Source: Bradyrhizobium sp. 164 (GTDB taxonomy: Bacteria; Pseudomonadota; Alphaproteobacteria; Rhizobiales; Xanthobacteraceae). From it: a stretch of DNA of 64,000 bases. The DNA is taken from positions 62,001 through 126,000 of the forward strand of contig NZ_JADPKA010000028.1 in assembly GCF_023073715.1 (NCBI RefSeq), read 5' to 3'. The translations under genes were made by a program, and so were the position numbers. The notes under the pieces are model-generated. The model had not been told where the DNA came from. It saw only the letters and a program-made list of their open reading frames with translations, and searched no databases. The number at the start of each line of letters is the position of its first letter. The stretch's first letter is position 1. This document shows positions 6,821 through 15,418 of this stretch, piece by piece.

Positions 6821-9661
6821 ATGACTGAACCGGCCGGGTCTGTGGCAAAAACCCTATCGTTCGGGCCATTCACCGTGACGCCGCATGAAAGGCTGATGAC
6901 GCGCGACGGCATCCCGCTGCCGCTCGGCGCGAAAGCCTTCGACCTGCTCATCGCGCTGATGTCGCGGCCGAACGAGGTCGTCAGCAAGTGGGATCTGATG
7001 GCGCTGGTGTGGCCCGGCCTGACTGTGGAAGAAGCCAGTTTGCGCTTTCACATCGCAGCCCTTCGCAAGGCGCTCGGCGACGGCAGCGACGGCGCACGCT
7101 ACATCACCACGCTCTCCGGCCGCGGTTATTGCTTCGTGGCGCCGATCTCGCGAGCGGCCATCCCGGCAGAGCGGTGCGCGGCACCGCGGGGCGGCCTGTC
7201 GCCGGTGAAGCTGCCGAACCGGCTGCAACGGATGGTCGGACGCGACGATGCGATCGCCGCCGTCTCGGACAAGCTCATCGCCTCGCGCTTCGTCACGATC
7301 GCCGGTCCCGGCGGCGTCGGCAAGACGGCCGTGGCGGTCGCAATCGCTCATGACCTGCTCGAGACCTTCGCCGATGCCGCACACTTCGTCGATCTTGCCG
7401 CGCTCAGCGATCCCGATCTCGTGATCACCTCGATCCTGCTGATGCTGGGCTTGCCGGCGCAAACCGACGATCCTCTGCCCGCGCTGCTCGCGCATCTCCG
7501 TGACAAGAGGATGCTGCTGATCCTCGACAATTGCGAGCACGTCATCGCTGCTGTGGCCCCGCTGGCTGCGGAGATCTTCCACGCCGCACCGCATGTCCAT
7601 ATCATGGCCACGAGCCGCGAAGCCCTACGCGTCGAGGGCGAGCAAGTCTATCGATTGGCGCCACTCGCTGTTCCGCCAGACCGCTCGAGACTAACAGTCG
7701 CTGCGGCGCGGACCTATCCTGCACTTCAACTCTTCCTCGAACGTGCCACGGCCAGCGGCGCGCAGATCGCGCTCGACGATGCCAATGCCGCGATCATCGC
7801 AAGGATTTGTCGCAAGCTCGACGGCATGGCCCTGGCGATCGAACTCGCCGCCGGCCGGGTCGAGGCCTATGGCCTGGAGCAGACGGCCACGCTGCTCGAC
7901 GAACGCCTCAATCTGCTCTGGCAGGGCCAGCGCACCGCGCCGCCGCGGCAGAAGACGTTGCAGGCGACCCTGGACTGGAGCTACGGGCTCCTGACCCACA
8001 CCGAGCGCCTGGTGCTGCGCCGGCTTGCGGTGTTCGCCGGGCACTTCACCATCGACGCCGCGCTCGAGGTCGTCCCGGACAAACGCGTCGATCGCTCCCA
8101 CCTGTTCGACGCCATCGACAGCCTCGTCGCCAAGTCCATGGTGGCGCCCCGACCGATCGGCGCCATGATGCGCTACCGGCTGCTCGACACCACGCGCGCC
8201 TATTTGCTCGAGATCGAGCCGAACGACGCGGGGCTCGCCGGACGCCACGCCACCTACTACCGGCAATGGCTGGAGCAGGCGGGCTCGACCTGGGCCACCG
8301 TGCCGAGCGCCGACGAACGGGCGATCCACTTCTCCGCACTTCACAACGTGCGCGCCGCGCTGGATTGGTGCTTCGGCACGGACGGCAATGTCGGCATCGG
8401 CATGGCGCTCGCCGCTGCGGCGGCACCGATCTTCCTCGCGATGTCGCTCTTGATCGAATGCCGGCGCTGGTCGGAGCGGGCGCTGCTTGCGATCGATCCT
8501 TCCTCGCGCGGTAGCGCCGAGGAAATGCACATCCAGGCTGCCCTCGGCCTCACCTTGATGTTCACGCGGGGCGGCAGCGAAGCGGCGCGCGCCGCCTTGA
8601 GCCGGAGCCTTGCGATCGCCCAGGGCCGTTGCGACGAGATCAACCAGCTCCAACTGCTCGGCCGCATGCATATCTTCCACGAGCGGATGGGAGAGTTCGA
8701 TGCCGCACTCCGTTACGCCCAGCAGAGCCTCACCGTTGCCGAGGCGCTCGGCGATGCGGCTTCGACCGCACTTGCCCATTCGCTCCTGGGCGTCTCGCTG
8801 CATCTGGCCGGCGAGCATCACGATGCGCTGACGATGCTGGAGGCTGCCTGGCTGGGGCCAGGCACGGAACGGATCAGCACGGTCTACGGCTTCGATCATC
8901 GCAACCGGGCCGGCATTTCGCTTGCACGAGAGCTTTGGTTGCAGGGCCGGCCCGCGCAGGCGCAGCAGCTGGCGCGACAGACGGTCACCGAAGCCGCGCA
9001 GATGGATCATCCGATCACGCTCTGCATCGCGCTGATCTGGGCGGTTTCGATCGACCTCTGGAACGGAGACCTCAACGACGCGGAAGCGAACATCGACCGC
9101 TTCATCGCACACGCCGAATCGCGCTCGATGAGCCCGTATCTCGCGGTCGGCCGCGGCGTCAAAGGCGAGCTGGCAATCCGGCGGGGAAACGCCGCTGACG
9201 GCCTCGAGACGATCAGGGCTTGTCTGCACGAGCTCCACGATGCCGGCTACGAGCTGCTCACTACGACCTTCAACATCGCGATGGTTCAGGGCTTCTTGGC
9301 AATCGGACAGATCGAGCAGAGTGCACGCCTGGTCGACGAGGCGATCCGCCTCGTCGAGCAAGGCGGCGACCACCTCTACATGCCCGAGCTGCTGCGCATG
9401 AAAGGCAGAATCCTGTTGTCGCTGCCAGAGCCCAACGCTGAGCAAGCAGAAGCCCACTTCATGCAGTCGCTGGATTTGAGCCGCCACAGAGGTGCAAAAG
9501 CCTGGGAGCTGCGAGCGGCAATCGATCTCGCCGAGCTCCTTGCGGAACGGGGCCGGCGAGAGCACGCGAAACGCCTGCTTCAATCAGCGCTCGATGGCTT
9601 CGCCACGGGCTCCGAGACGACGGATATCACCGCCGCTAACAGGCTGCTGGCGATGATCTAG
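6821..9661 (+). CDS. Winged-helix / NB-ARC ATPase / TPR transcriptional regulator
   Basis: 946 residues from ATG 6821. The frame is open back to 6689, but that start lies inside the TTGTGAG repeat and adds 44 uncharacteristic residues. Residues ~10-105 form an OmpR/PhoB-type winged helix (FGPFTVTPHERL ... LSGRGYCFVAP) with no receiver domain. Next comes an NB-ARC/STAND-like ATPase with Walker A GPGGVGKTAVA (~160) and Walker B LLILDNCEH (~233), then LDWSYGLL and winged-helix-like segments, and a long alpha-helical TPR-like region (~550-940). Proteins of this build integrate a signal through the TPR/ATPase and act as transcription factors. It diverges from the ohr operon, so that operon is the natural target (inference). 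The inducer is unknown. Confidence 0.92.
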   Translation: MTEPAGSVAKTLSFGPFTVTPHERLMTRDGIPLPLGAKAFDLLIALMSRPNEVVSKWDLMALVWPGLTVEEASLRFHIAALRKALGDGSDGARYITTLSGRGYCFVAPISRAAIPAERCAAPRGGLSPVKLPNRLQRMVGRDDAIAAVSDKLIASRFVTIAGPGGVGKTAVAVAIAHDLLETFADAAHFVDLAALSDPDLVITSILLMLGLPAQTDDPLPALLAHLRDKRMLLILDNCEHVIAAVAPLAAEIFHAAPHVHIMATSREALRVEGEQVYRLAPLAVPPDRSRLTVAAARTYPALQLFLERATASGAQIALDDANAAIIARICRKLDGMALAIELAAGRVEAYGLEQTATLLDERLNLLWQGQRTAPPRQKTLQATLDWSYGLLTHTERLVLRRLAVFAGHFTIDAALEVVPDKRVDRSHLFDAIDSLVAKSMVAPRPIGAMMRYRLLDTTRAYLLEIEPNDAGLAGRHATYYRQWLEQAGSTWATVPSADERAIHFSALHNVRAALDWCFGTDGNVGIGMALAAAAAPIFLAMSLLIECRRWSERALLAIDPSSRGSAEEMHIQAALGLTLMFTRGGSEAARAALSRSLAIAQGRCDEINQLQLLGRMHIFHERMGEFDAALRYAQQSLTVAEALGDAASTALAHSLLGVSLHLAGEHHDALTMLEAAWLGPGTERISTVYGFDHRNRAGISLARELWLQGRPAQAQQLARQTVTEAAQMDHPITLCIALIWAVSIDLWNGDLNDAEANIDRFIAHAESRSMSPYLAVGRGVKGELAIRRGNAADGLETIRACLHELHDAGYELLTTTFNIAMVQGFLAIGQIEQSARLVDEAIRLVEQGGDHLYMPELLRMKGRILLSLPEPNAEQAEAHFMQSLDLSRHRGAKAWELRAAIDLAELLAERGRREHAKRLLQSALDGFATGSETTDITAANRLLAMI

Positions 9662-9688
9662 GTCGGACTGTGCGCACCCCGGGACGCT

Positions 9689-10360
9689 TCACCCCGTCGG
9701 CGTGCCCTGCTTCCACTGGCCACCGGCGATCTTCGCGGCGGCAATGACGGCTTGAGTGCGGCTCTCGACCCCGAGCTTTTGCAGGATGGCCGAGACGTGC
9801 GCCTTGATGGTGGCCTCGGAGACGCCGAGCTCATAGGCGATCTGCTTGTTGAGGAGGCCCTCCGATAGCATCATCAGGACCCGGACCTGCTGCGGCGTCA
9901 GCGTCACCAGACGGTCGCGCAGGCGCGTCATGTCGGGGTCGGCGGCGGCCGACAGATCGGTGTCCGCGGGAACCCAGACGTCGCCCTCCATAACCTTGAG
10001 GATGGCGTCGCGCAGCGTCTCGACGCCGAAACGCTTGGGGATGAAGCCGGAGGCGCCAAAATCGAGCGAGCGGCGAATCGTGGCGCTGTCGTCGGACGCC
10101 GAGACGATCACGACCGGTATCGCCGGATATTGCGCCCGTAGATAGATGAGGCCGGAAAAGCCGGAGATCCCAGGCATCGAGAGGTCGAGCAGGACCAGAT
10201 CCACGTCGGAGGCCTGTTCCAGCAGCTTGGTCAGATCCTCGAACGATCCGGCCTCGTCGATCCTGGCCGAGGTCAGGACGCCCGCCACCGCCTGCCGCAG
10301 CGCGTCGCGGAACAGCGGATGATCATCGGCAATGACGAGATGGGTTGAGGGAGCGTTCAT
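9689..10360 (-). CDS. NarL/FixJ-family response regulator, orphan
   Basis: 223 residues from ATG 10360; the longer frame to 10465 adds an arginine-rich unlikely leader. Receiver domain at 7-125 with acidic pocket Asp12/Asp13, phosphoacceptor Asp59 in VLLDLSMPG, and a conserved SA/K pattern near the end (VSAS, IPKR). A LuxR-type helix-turn-helix occupies ~148-210 (LTPQQVRVLMMLSEGLLNKQIAYELGVSEATIKAHVSAIL, shown here only as its family pattern). No kinase is adjacent. It is convergent with the winged-helix regulator (27-base gap) and divergent from the MFS transporter, which could be its target. The SSF hybrid kinase at 162-3671 is a possible but unproven partner. Confidence 0.93.
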   Translation of the reverse strand: MNAPSTHLVIADDHPLFRDALRQAVAGVLTSARIDEAGSFEDLTKLLEQASDVDLVLLDLSMPGISGFSGLIYLRAQYPAIPVVIVSASDDSATIRRSLDFGASGFIPKRFGVETLRDAILKVMEGDVWVPADTDLSAAADPDMTRLRDRLVTLTPQQVRVLMMLSEGLLNKQIAYELGVSEATIKAHVSAILQKLGVESRTQAVIAAAKIAGGQWKQGTPTG

Positions 10361-10452
10361 CGTTCTCTTGCTGTCGTTCGCGCCGGGAGGCGTGTCAACG
10401 CGGCGGCGGTCAATTCTTCCCCGAGCGGCCATGGCATGCAAGTGCACATTAT

Positions 10453-10539
10453 CCCTTTGTCGCAAAGGGGTTAATCCCAGCCTTTACGGTTGCGCACCGG
10501 CGCCCCAGACCGGAGCGTCAGGCGCGCGTCAGTGCGCAA
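10453..10539. promoter_or_regulatory. Inverted repeats in the 300-base divergent gap before the MHS transporter
   Basis: The gap 10361-10660 holds no gene. It contains CCCTTTG-TCG-CAAAGGG (10453-10469) and a separate pair of 8-base arms, TTGCGCAC at 10490-10497 and GTGCGCAA at 10532-10539, 34 bases apart. I see no convincing -35/-10 pair. The arms could be operator sites for the neighbouring response regulator or a looped structure. Confidence 0.35.
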
Positions 10540-10660
10540 AGCCGAAAGTCGTATTGGGGCGGGTTTCACGCCGATGTTACCTTGCAAGCAAGACCTGGAT
10601 TGATCCGGCCCGTCCGGGCATCTGGGGCGCGAGGAAACGCATTTCGGGGAGCGACTCAAC

Positions 10661-12325
10661 ATGTCGACAATGGCAGTGTCTCAGACGGGCGCGGGAGGTA
10701 TGACGAAGGACGAACGGTTCGTCATTCTCGCCTCCTCGCTCGGTACCGTCTTCGAATGGTACGACTTCTACCTCTACGGTTCGCTGGCGAGCATCATCGG
10801 CGCCCAGTTCTTCTCGGCCTATCCGCCCGCAACCCGCGACATCTTCGCGCTGCTGGCCTTCGCCGCCGGCTTCCTGGTGCGCCCGTTCGGCGCGATCGTG
10901 TTCGGCCGCATCGGCGACATCGTCGGCCGCAAATACACCTTCCTTGTCACCATCCTGATCATGGGTCTTTCGACCTTCATCGTCGGCCTGCTGCCCAACG
11001 CGGCGACCATCGGCATCGCGGCTCCGATCATCCTGATCGCGCTGCGCCTCGCCCAGGGTCTGGCGCTCGGCGGCGAGTATGGCGGTGCGGCGACTTATGT
11101 CGCGGAGCACGCCCCGAACGGCAAGCGCGGCTACTACACCTCCTTCATCCAGACCACGGCGACGCTTGGCCTGTTCCTGTCGCTGCTGGTGATCCTGTTC
11201 ACCCGTACCGCGACCGGCGAAGCCGATTTCGCGGCCTGGGGCTGGCGCATCCCGTTCCTGGTCTCGGTGCTGCTGCTTGGCATCTCGGTCTGGATCCGGC
11301 TGCGTCTCAACGAATCGCCGATCTTCCAGAAGATGAAGGACGAGGGGAAGAGCTCGAAGGCGCCGCTGACGGAGGCCTTCGGGAACTGGCAGAACGGCAA
11401 GCTCGTGCTGCTCGCCCTGCTCGGCGGCGTGATGGGCCAGGGCGTGGTCTGGTACACCGGCCAGTTCTATGCGCTGTTCTTCCTGCAATCGATCCTGAAG
11501 GTCGACGGCTACACCGCCAACCTCCTGATCGCCTGGTCGCTGCTGCTCGGCACCGGCTTCTTCATCGTGTTCGGCATCCTCTCCGACAAGATCGGCCGCA
11601 AGCCGATCATCCTCGGTGGCTGCCTGATCGCGGCGCTGACCTTCTTCCCCATCTTCAAGATGATCACCACCAACGCCAATCCGGCGCTGGAAAAGGCCAT
11701 CGAGCAGACCAAGGTCGAGGTGGTGGCAGATCCAAAAGGCTGCGGCGACCTGTTCAACCCGGTCGGCACCCGCGTCTTCACCGCGCCTTGCGACACCGCA
11801 CGCGCCTTCCTGTCGCAGTCGTCGGTCAAGTACTCGACCACACCAGGCCCGGCCGGCTCCGGCGTGAAGGTCATGGTGAACGGCAAGGAGGTTCCGTACA
11901 CGAACGCCAAGGACAGCAACCCGGCCGTCCTCGCCGCCGTGCAGGCCGCCGGTTATCCGAAGGCGGGCGATGCGGGTATCGTGAAGATGGCGCACCCGTT
12001 CGACATCTTCCGCCCGCAGGTTGCGGCAGTCGTCGGGCTGCTGTTCATTCTGGTGGTGTTCGTCACCATGGTGTACGGCCCGATCGCGGCCATGCTGGTC
12101 GAACTATTCCCGACCCGCATCCGCTACACCTCGATGTCGCTGCCCTACCACATCGGCAACGGCTGGTTCGGCGGCCTCCTGCCCGCGACCGCCTTCGCCA
12201 TCGTGGCCTCGACAGGCGATATCTATGCAGGTCTCTGGTATCCGGTCATCTTCGCATCCATCACCGTGGTGATCGGCTTCCTGTTCCTGCCCGAGACCAA
12301 GGACGTCGACATCAAGGCGACCTGA
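10661..12325 (+). CDS. MFS transporter, metabolite:H+ symporter (MHS) family
   Basis: 554-residue inner-membrane transporter. The N-terminal signature ASSLGTVFEWYDFYLYGSL and the loop GRIGDIVGRKYTF are typical of the MHS subfamily (KgtP, ShiA, ProP-like proton symporters of organic acids and related compounds). RLAQGLALGGEYGGAATY follows helix 4. Between predicted helices 8 and 9 there is an extra soluble stretch of about 110 residues (~345-445) with two close cysteine sites (KGCGDLF, APCDTA), much longer than in E. coli MHS proteins and presumably periplasmic. GGGGAG lies ten bases upstream of the ATG. A perfect terminator follows. The substrate cannot be assigned; the cognate regulator may be the divergent response regulator. 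Confidence 0.93.
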   Translation: MSTMAVSQTGAGGMTKDERFVILASSLGTVFEWYDFYLYGSLASIIGAQFFSAYPPATRDIFALLAFAAGFLVRPFGAIVFGRIGDIVGRKYTFLVTILIMGLSTFIVGLLPNAATIGIAAPIILIALRLAQGLALGGEYGGAATYVAEHAPNGKRGYYTSFIQTTATLGLFLSLLVILFTRTATGEADFAAWGWRIPFLVSVLLLGISVWIRLRLNESPIFQKMKDEGKSSKAPLTEAFGNWQNGKLVLLALLGGVMGQGVVWYTGQFYALFFLQSILKVDGYTANLLIAWSLLLGTGFFIVFGILSDKIGRKPIILGGCLIAALTFFPIFKMITTNANPALEKAIEQTKVEVVADPKGCGDLFNPVGTRVFTAPCDTARAFLSQSSVKYSTTPGPAGSGVKVMVNGKEVPYTNAKDSNPAVLAAVQAAGYPKAGDAGIVKMAHPFDIFRPQVAAVVGLLFILVVFVTMVYGPIAAMLVELFPTRIRYTSMSLPYHIGNGWFGGLLPATAFAIVASTGDIYAGLWYPVIFASITVVIGFLFLPETKDVDIKAT

Positions 12326-12348
12326 TCGAAAGCACAGTCGACAACACG

Positions 12349-12375
12349 AACCGGCCGCGGTCTCCGCGGCCGGTT
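12349..12375 (+). terminator. Rho-independent terminator after the MHS transporter
   Basis: CCGGCCGCGG and CCGCGGCCGG pair perfectly around a TCT loop, followed by TTTTGTTTTG. It separates the transporter from the convergent yjbQ gene. Confidence 0.92.
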
Positions 12376-12386
12376 TTGTTTTGTCC

Positions 12387-12860
12387 CTACTGATTGCTGC
12401 CGACGAATTGCAGCACGATCTCGCGCCGATGCGGCCGGCTGCGATGTTCGATCAGGTAGATCGCCTGCCAGGTGCCGAGCGCGAGCTTGCCTTTCAGGAT
12501 TGGCACCTGAAGCGAGGTCCCCGTCAGCATCGTCTTGACGTGCGCCGGCATGTCGTCCGGCCCCTCAGTGTCATGCGTCCATCCGGCATTCTCCGGCGCA
12601 AGCCGGGACAGCGCCGTGGTGAGATCGACGAGGACGGACGGATCGGCGTTCTCCTGAATCGTCAGCGAGGCCGAGGTGTGGCGGATGAACAATGTCAGCG
12701 TGCCCTCGCGCGCGTGCGCTTCGGCGATGAACTTGGCTGCCTCGCTGGTCAGATCGGTGAAGCCGCGGCCGGGCGTCTGCACGGTGAGCAGCGACGATGC
12801 GAGCGTGGTGGTTTGCACGAATGATGACGCCGAACGCTTTACGGATTTACCTGATGTCAT
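12387..12860 (-). CDS. YjbQ/UPF0047 family protein
   Basis: 157 residues from ATG 12860; the frame upstream of it is made of a repeat element and is rejected. The family hallmarks are present: LTLFIRHTSASLTIQENADPSV (read as separate motifs FIRHTSASL and NADP), the WxHDxEGPDDMPAH block, and the C-terminal GTWQAIYLIEHR followed by R-x-I. The conserved histidines are those that line the metal or active site in solved members. Known: some YjbQ proteins show weak thiamine-phosphate synthase activity, but the physiological role is not settled. Single gene, convergent with the transporter and separated from it by the terminator. Confidence 0.93.
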   Translation of the reverse strand: MTSGKSVKRSASSFVQTTTLASSLLTVQTPGRGFTDLTSEAAKFIAEAHAREGTLTLFIRHTSASLTIQENADPSVLVDLTTALSRLAPENAGWTHDTEGPDDMPAHVKTMLTGTSLQVPILKGKLALGTWQAIYLIEHRSRPHRREIVLQFVGSNQ

Positions 12861-12872
12861 CAAGAGCCTCTC

Positions 12873-12992
12873 GTCGTCCTGGCGAAAGCCAGGACCCACT
12901 ACCCCGAATGCTCGTGATGGCGAAAGGTGGCAACTCGTGTCGAAAAACAGAGAGGCTGCGGTACATGGGCCTGGCTTCCGCGAGGACGACCT
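12873..12992. repeat. Composite intergenic palindromic repeat
   Basis: Begins with GTCCTGGC-GAAA-GCCAGGAC (12876-12895, perfect 8-base arms, GAAA loop) and ends with an imperfect inverted copy, CCTGGCTTCCGCGAGGACGAC, truncated here to its 20-base core near 12971-12990. I recall this style of element as common between genes in Bradyrhizobium. It fills the space between yjbQ and the next gene. Confidence 0.6.
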
Positions 12993-13005
12993 CGAAGGGG
13001 CCGAA

Positions 13006-13527
13006 TCAAATCTTCCCCGACACGTCCTTCTGCACGCGGTTGGCCATGTCGATCAGCCGGCGCCAGGCCCTTTCCAGGAAAGACATCACGCGGTCGACGT
13101 CTTGGTCACTCGGCAGCGGGATCTCGATCTTGCGCTCGCCCTCGGCGGCCTTCGGCTCCGCCTTCTTGAGCGGATCGGATTTCGGCAGCGGCTCGTCGAT
13201 TTTGCCCGATACCGTCGGCCCAGCCGCGAGCTGGCCCTTCAGCTTCTCGACTTCGGCCTGAAGCCGGCCGATTTCGGTATCGAGCGCGGCCCGTTCGTCA
13301 GGTAAGGCGTAGCAGGCCCAGCCGGCGCCGTTCTTGGTGCAAGTCGACATGGTGCCGGTGCGGGTGTCGAGCCGCAACACGCCTTCCGGGATCGGCGTCA
13401 TGCTGTAGCGGCCGTTTTCGCTGTCAGGAGCGGATTGCGCGGCGACGAAGCCGCCGCTGACGACCATCACCACGGCGAACGTCGCTACCGCAAACCATGA
13501 TGTTGTGGATGACGTCACAGGTCTCAT
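13006..13527 (-). CDS. Hypothetical secreted or anchored coiled-coil protein
   Basis: 173 residues from ATG 13527. I do not recognise a named family. An uncleaved or cleaved signal sequence spans ~10-32 (WFAVATFAVVMVVSGGFVAAQS). Residues 40-75 contain two cysteines in STCTKNGAGWACYA. Residues ~77-100 are a short heptad-rich coiled coil (DERAALDTEIGRLQAEVEKL). A lysine/proline linker and a conserved-looking tail with FLERAWRRLIDMANRVQKD follow. The start is chosen because everything upstream lacks coding character. It faces away from the ATP-synthase operon across a 358-base gap (13528-13885), which holds the atp promoter and nothing else I can name. Confidence 0.75.
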   Translation of the reverse strand: MRPVTSSTTSWFAVATFAVVMVVSGGFVAAQSAPDSENGRYSMTPIPEGVLRLDTRTGTMSTCTKNGAGWACYALPDERAALDTEIGRLQAEVEKLKGQLAAGPTVSGKIDEPLPKSDPLKKAEPKAAEGERKIEIPLPSDQDVDRVMSFLERAWRRLIDMANRVQKDVSGKI

Positions 13528-13790
13528 CTTGCGCTCCGCCACGACGTGCAGGTGACACTTTCGCAATTCTACCCCCGCCGAGGCAATCCGCCGCCCAAAA
13601 CGCACCACCGATATCAACGACCACGACCGTCTCTTTGATCCCGGCGGCGCGGCGAAATGGCGGCTGCATTCGTCGATCATGCGGAGAGCTGCTGCGGTGC
13701 GGCGTCACGCTGTGTGCAGCACTGCTGTGCGCGCCAATATCAGCAAAGAAATCAGATACATAACGGAAAACGACGCAATCGTGACTTGGC

Positions 13791-13819
13791 TTGACTTGAT
13801 AATAGGCCATCAGTATGGT
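13791..13819 (+). promoter_or_regulatory. Sigma70-type promoter of the F0 ATP-synthase operon
   Basis: TTGACT (13791-13796), a 17-base spacer and TATGGT (13814-13819), with the expected start about 60 bases before the atpI ATG. The only good -35/-10 pair I see in the gap. Confidence 0.6.
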
Positions 13820-13885
13820 CCGCGCGGCTTTTGAGGGTGGCGGGCGTAATTTCCATTCAGCCGCGGCGTTTCGGGTCTTCGTTGC

Positions 13886-14260
13886 ATGACACAGGGCACG
13901 GAGCACGGCGGGAATGGAGATCGCGATAGATCGTCCGAGGAAGCTGCGCTTTCCGAACGGCTCGGAAATCTTGATCAACGCTTGTCCGAACTTCGGGACC
14001 GGCGGAGCAAGACCGAGCAACCCGCAGGTGACGGTGAGGACGGAGCGGCCAGAGCCTCGGCGATGGCGCTTGGTTTCCGGTTATCCTCGGAGTTGATCGC
14101 CGGCGTCGTTGTCGGAGCGGGGATTGGCTGGGGGTTCGACCGCTTGCTGTCGACGTCGCCTTTCGGATTTATCGTGTTCCTGCTGCTGGGCTTCGTCGCC
14201 GGCGTGGTGAATGTGGTGAGAACGGCGGGCGCGGGTCAAAACAGGCGCGGTGGTTCTTAA
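13886..14260 (+). CDS. atpI: ATP synthase protein I (AtpI)
   Basis: 124 residues with a charged, coiled N-terminal half (~1-60: SEERL-type helices, [13 protein letters not shown]) and two transmembrane segments, [19 protein letters not shown] (~70-90) and [19 protein letters not shown] (~93-112). The GWGFD and FVAGVVNV patterns are typical of AtpI. Known role: helps assemble the c-ring and possibly carries Mg2+; not a subunit of the finished enzyme. First gene of the F0 operon, directly downstream of the promoter and 110 bases before atpB. Confidence 0.93.
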   Translation: MTQGTEHGGNGDRDRSSEEAALSERLGNLDQRLSELRDRRSKTEQPAGDGEDGAARASAMALGFRLSSELIAGVVVGAGIGWGFDRLLSTSPFGFIVFLLLGFVAGVVNVVRTAGAGQNRRGGS

Positions 14261-14288
14261 GCGATCCGCCCAGCAGAGGAATGATCGT

Positions 14289-14358
14289 GCCGGCCTTGCC
14301 GGTACGGGCCGGCCCGGCCGGCAGACCGAGACCCGCCGGCATTGCCGGCAGACCAAGA
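14289..14358 (+). repeat. GC-rich repeat cluster in the atpI-atpB leader
   Basis: Five GCCGG/GGCCGG cores in 70 bases, plus an imperfect 15-base direct repeat (GCCGGCAGACC[G/A]AGA at 14317-14331 and 14344-14358, one mismatch). Could fold strongly just upstream of the atpB ATG, for which no good ribosome-binding site is visible. Confidence 0.55.
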
Positions 14359-14370
14359 GATGCCGCGCTG

Positions 14371-15120
14371 ATGAAAATCGACCCGATCCACCAGTTCAAC
14401 ATCGAGCCTCTCTTCACCCTGGGCCATATCGGCAATCATACGATCGCCTTCACCAATTCGTCGCTTTACATGCTGGTGGCGGTCGCGATCATCTCGATCC
14501 TGATGCTCGCCAGCGGCACGCAGCTGGTTCCCGGACGCCTCCAGTCCGTCGCTGAAATCTCCTACGAATTCGTCGCCTCGACCATCCGTTCGACGGCCGG
14601 CGCGGAAGGCATGAAGTTCTTCCCGCTGATCTTCTCGCTGTTCATGTTCATCTGCGTCTCGAATCTGGTGGGCATCATCCCCTACACCTTCACGGTGTCG
14701 AGCCACCTGATCGTCACCGCGGCGCTCGCGCTCTTGGTGTTCTTCACCGTCCTGATCTACGGCCTCTACAAGAACGGCCTGAAATTCTTCAAGATTTTCG
14801 TTCCCCACGGCGTCCCCATCTACATTCTGCCGCTGGTCATGTTCATCGAGATCCTGTCGTTCTTCCTGCGGCCGGTCTCCCACAGCGTCCGTCTCTTCGC
14901 CAACATGTTGGCCGGCCACATCGCGCTGAAGGTGTTCGCCGGCTTCGTCGCCATGCTCGGCTTCTCGCTCGGCGCCCTCGGCTGGGTCGGCGGCGTGCTG
15001 CCGCTGGCGCTCACGGTCGCGCTGACCTCGCTCGAGATCCTGGTCGCATTCCTTCAGGCCTATGTGTTCGCGATCCTGACCTGCATCTACCTCAACGACG
15101 CCATTCATCCGGGACACTGA
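14371..15120 (+). CDS. atpB: F0F1 ATP synthase subunit a
   Basis: 249 residues, inner membrane. Subunit a forms the two proton half-channels against the c-ring. The essential arginine is in the penultimate helix block [17 protein letters not shown], with conserved SYEFVAS and the C-terminal [29 protein letters not shown] region (family patterns). The start is [15 protein letters not shown] at 14371; an in-frame ATG at 14281 would add a 30-residue Pro/Arg/Gly leader translated from the GC-rich repeat and is rejected. Second gene of the atpI-B-E-F'-F operon, 53 bases before atpE. Confidence 0.97.
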   Translation: MKIDPIHQFNIEPLFTLGHIGNHTIAFTNSSLYMLVAVAIISILMLASGTQLVPGRLQSVAEISYEFVASTIRSTAGAEGMKFFPLIFSLFMFICVSNLVGIIPYTFTVSSHLIVTAALALLVFFTVLIYGLYKNGLKFFKIFVPHGVPIYILPLVMFIEILSFFLRPVSHSVRLFANMLAGHIALKVFAGFVAMLGFSLGALGWVGGVLPLALTVALTSLEILVAFLQAYVFAILTCIYLNDAIHPGH

Positions 15121-15173
15121 GCTGTCCGGGGAATTTCCACCCAAAACCCAATCTTTCTTCCAAGGAGACTAAA

Positions 15174-15404
15174 ATGGATCCGGCAGCAGCAAAACTTATC
15201 GGCGCGGGCATCGCGTGCATCGGCATGGGCGGTGCGGGCGTCGGCGTGGGCGTGATCTTCGGCAACTACCTCGCCGCAGCCGTTCGCAACCCGTCGGCCG
15301 CTCAGGGCCAGTTCGGCAACCTGATCTTCGGCTTCGCCGTGACCGAAGCGCTCGGCATCTTCTCGCTGCTGATCGCGCTGCTGCTGCTGTTCGTTCCGCT
15401 CTGA
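15174..15404 (+). CDS. atpE: F0F1 ATP synthase subunit c
   Basis: 76 residues, two-helix hairpin of the rotor ring. Helix 1 carries the glycine-rich packing motif ([14 protein letters not shown]), the polar loop is RNPSAAQGQ, and helix 2 has the proton-carrying Glu58 in [10 protein letters not shown]. The standard glutamate and absence of extra polar ligands fit an H+ rather than a Na+ ring (inference). AAGGAG is placed correctly nine bases before the ATG. High expression relative to neighbours is expected from the stoichiometry. Confidence 0.98.
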   Translation: MDPAAAKLIGAGIACIGMGGAGVGVGVIFGNYLAAAVRNPSAAQGQFGNLIFGFAVTEALGIFSLLIALLLLFVPL

Positions 15405-15418
15405 GAACGACGTTTTTT

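Noticed and set aside
7691..9583. 630-residue antisense ORF over the winged-helix regulator
   Set aside because: Shadow of the TPR region with no motif; the plus-strand product has Walker A/B and winged-helix signatures.
14281..14370. ATG upstream of atpB giving a 30-residue leader
   Set aside because: Translates the GC-rich repeat into Pro/Arg/Gly; family starts at [13 protein letters not shown].
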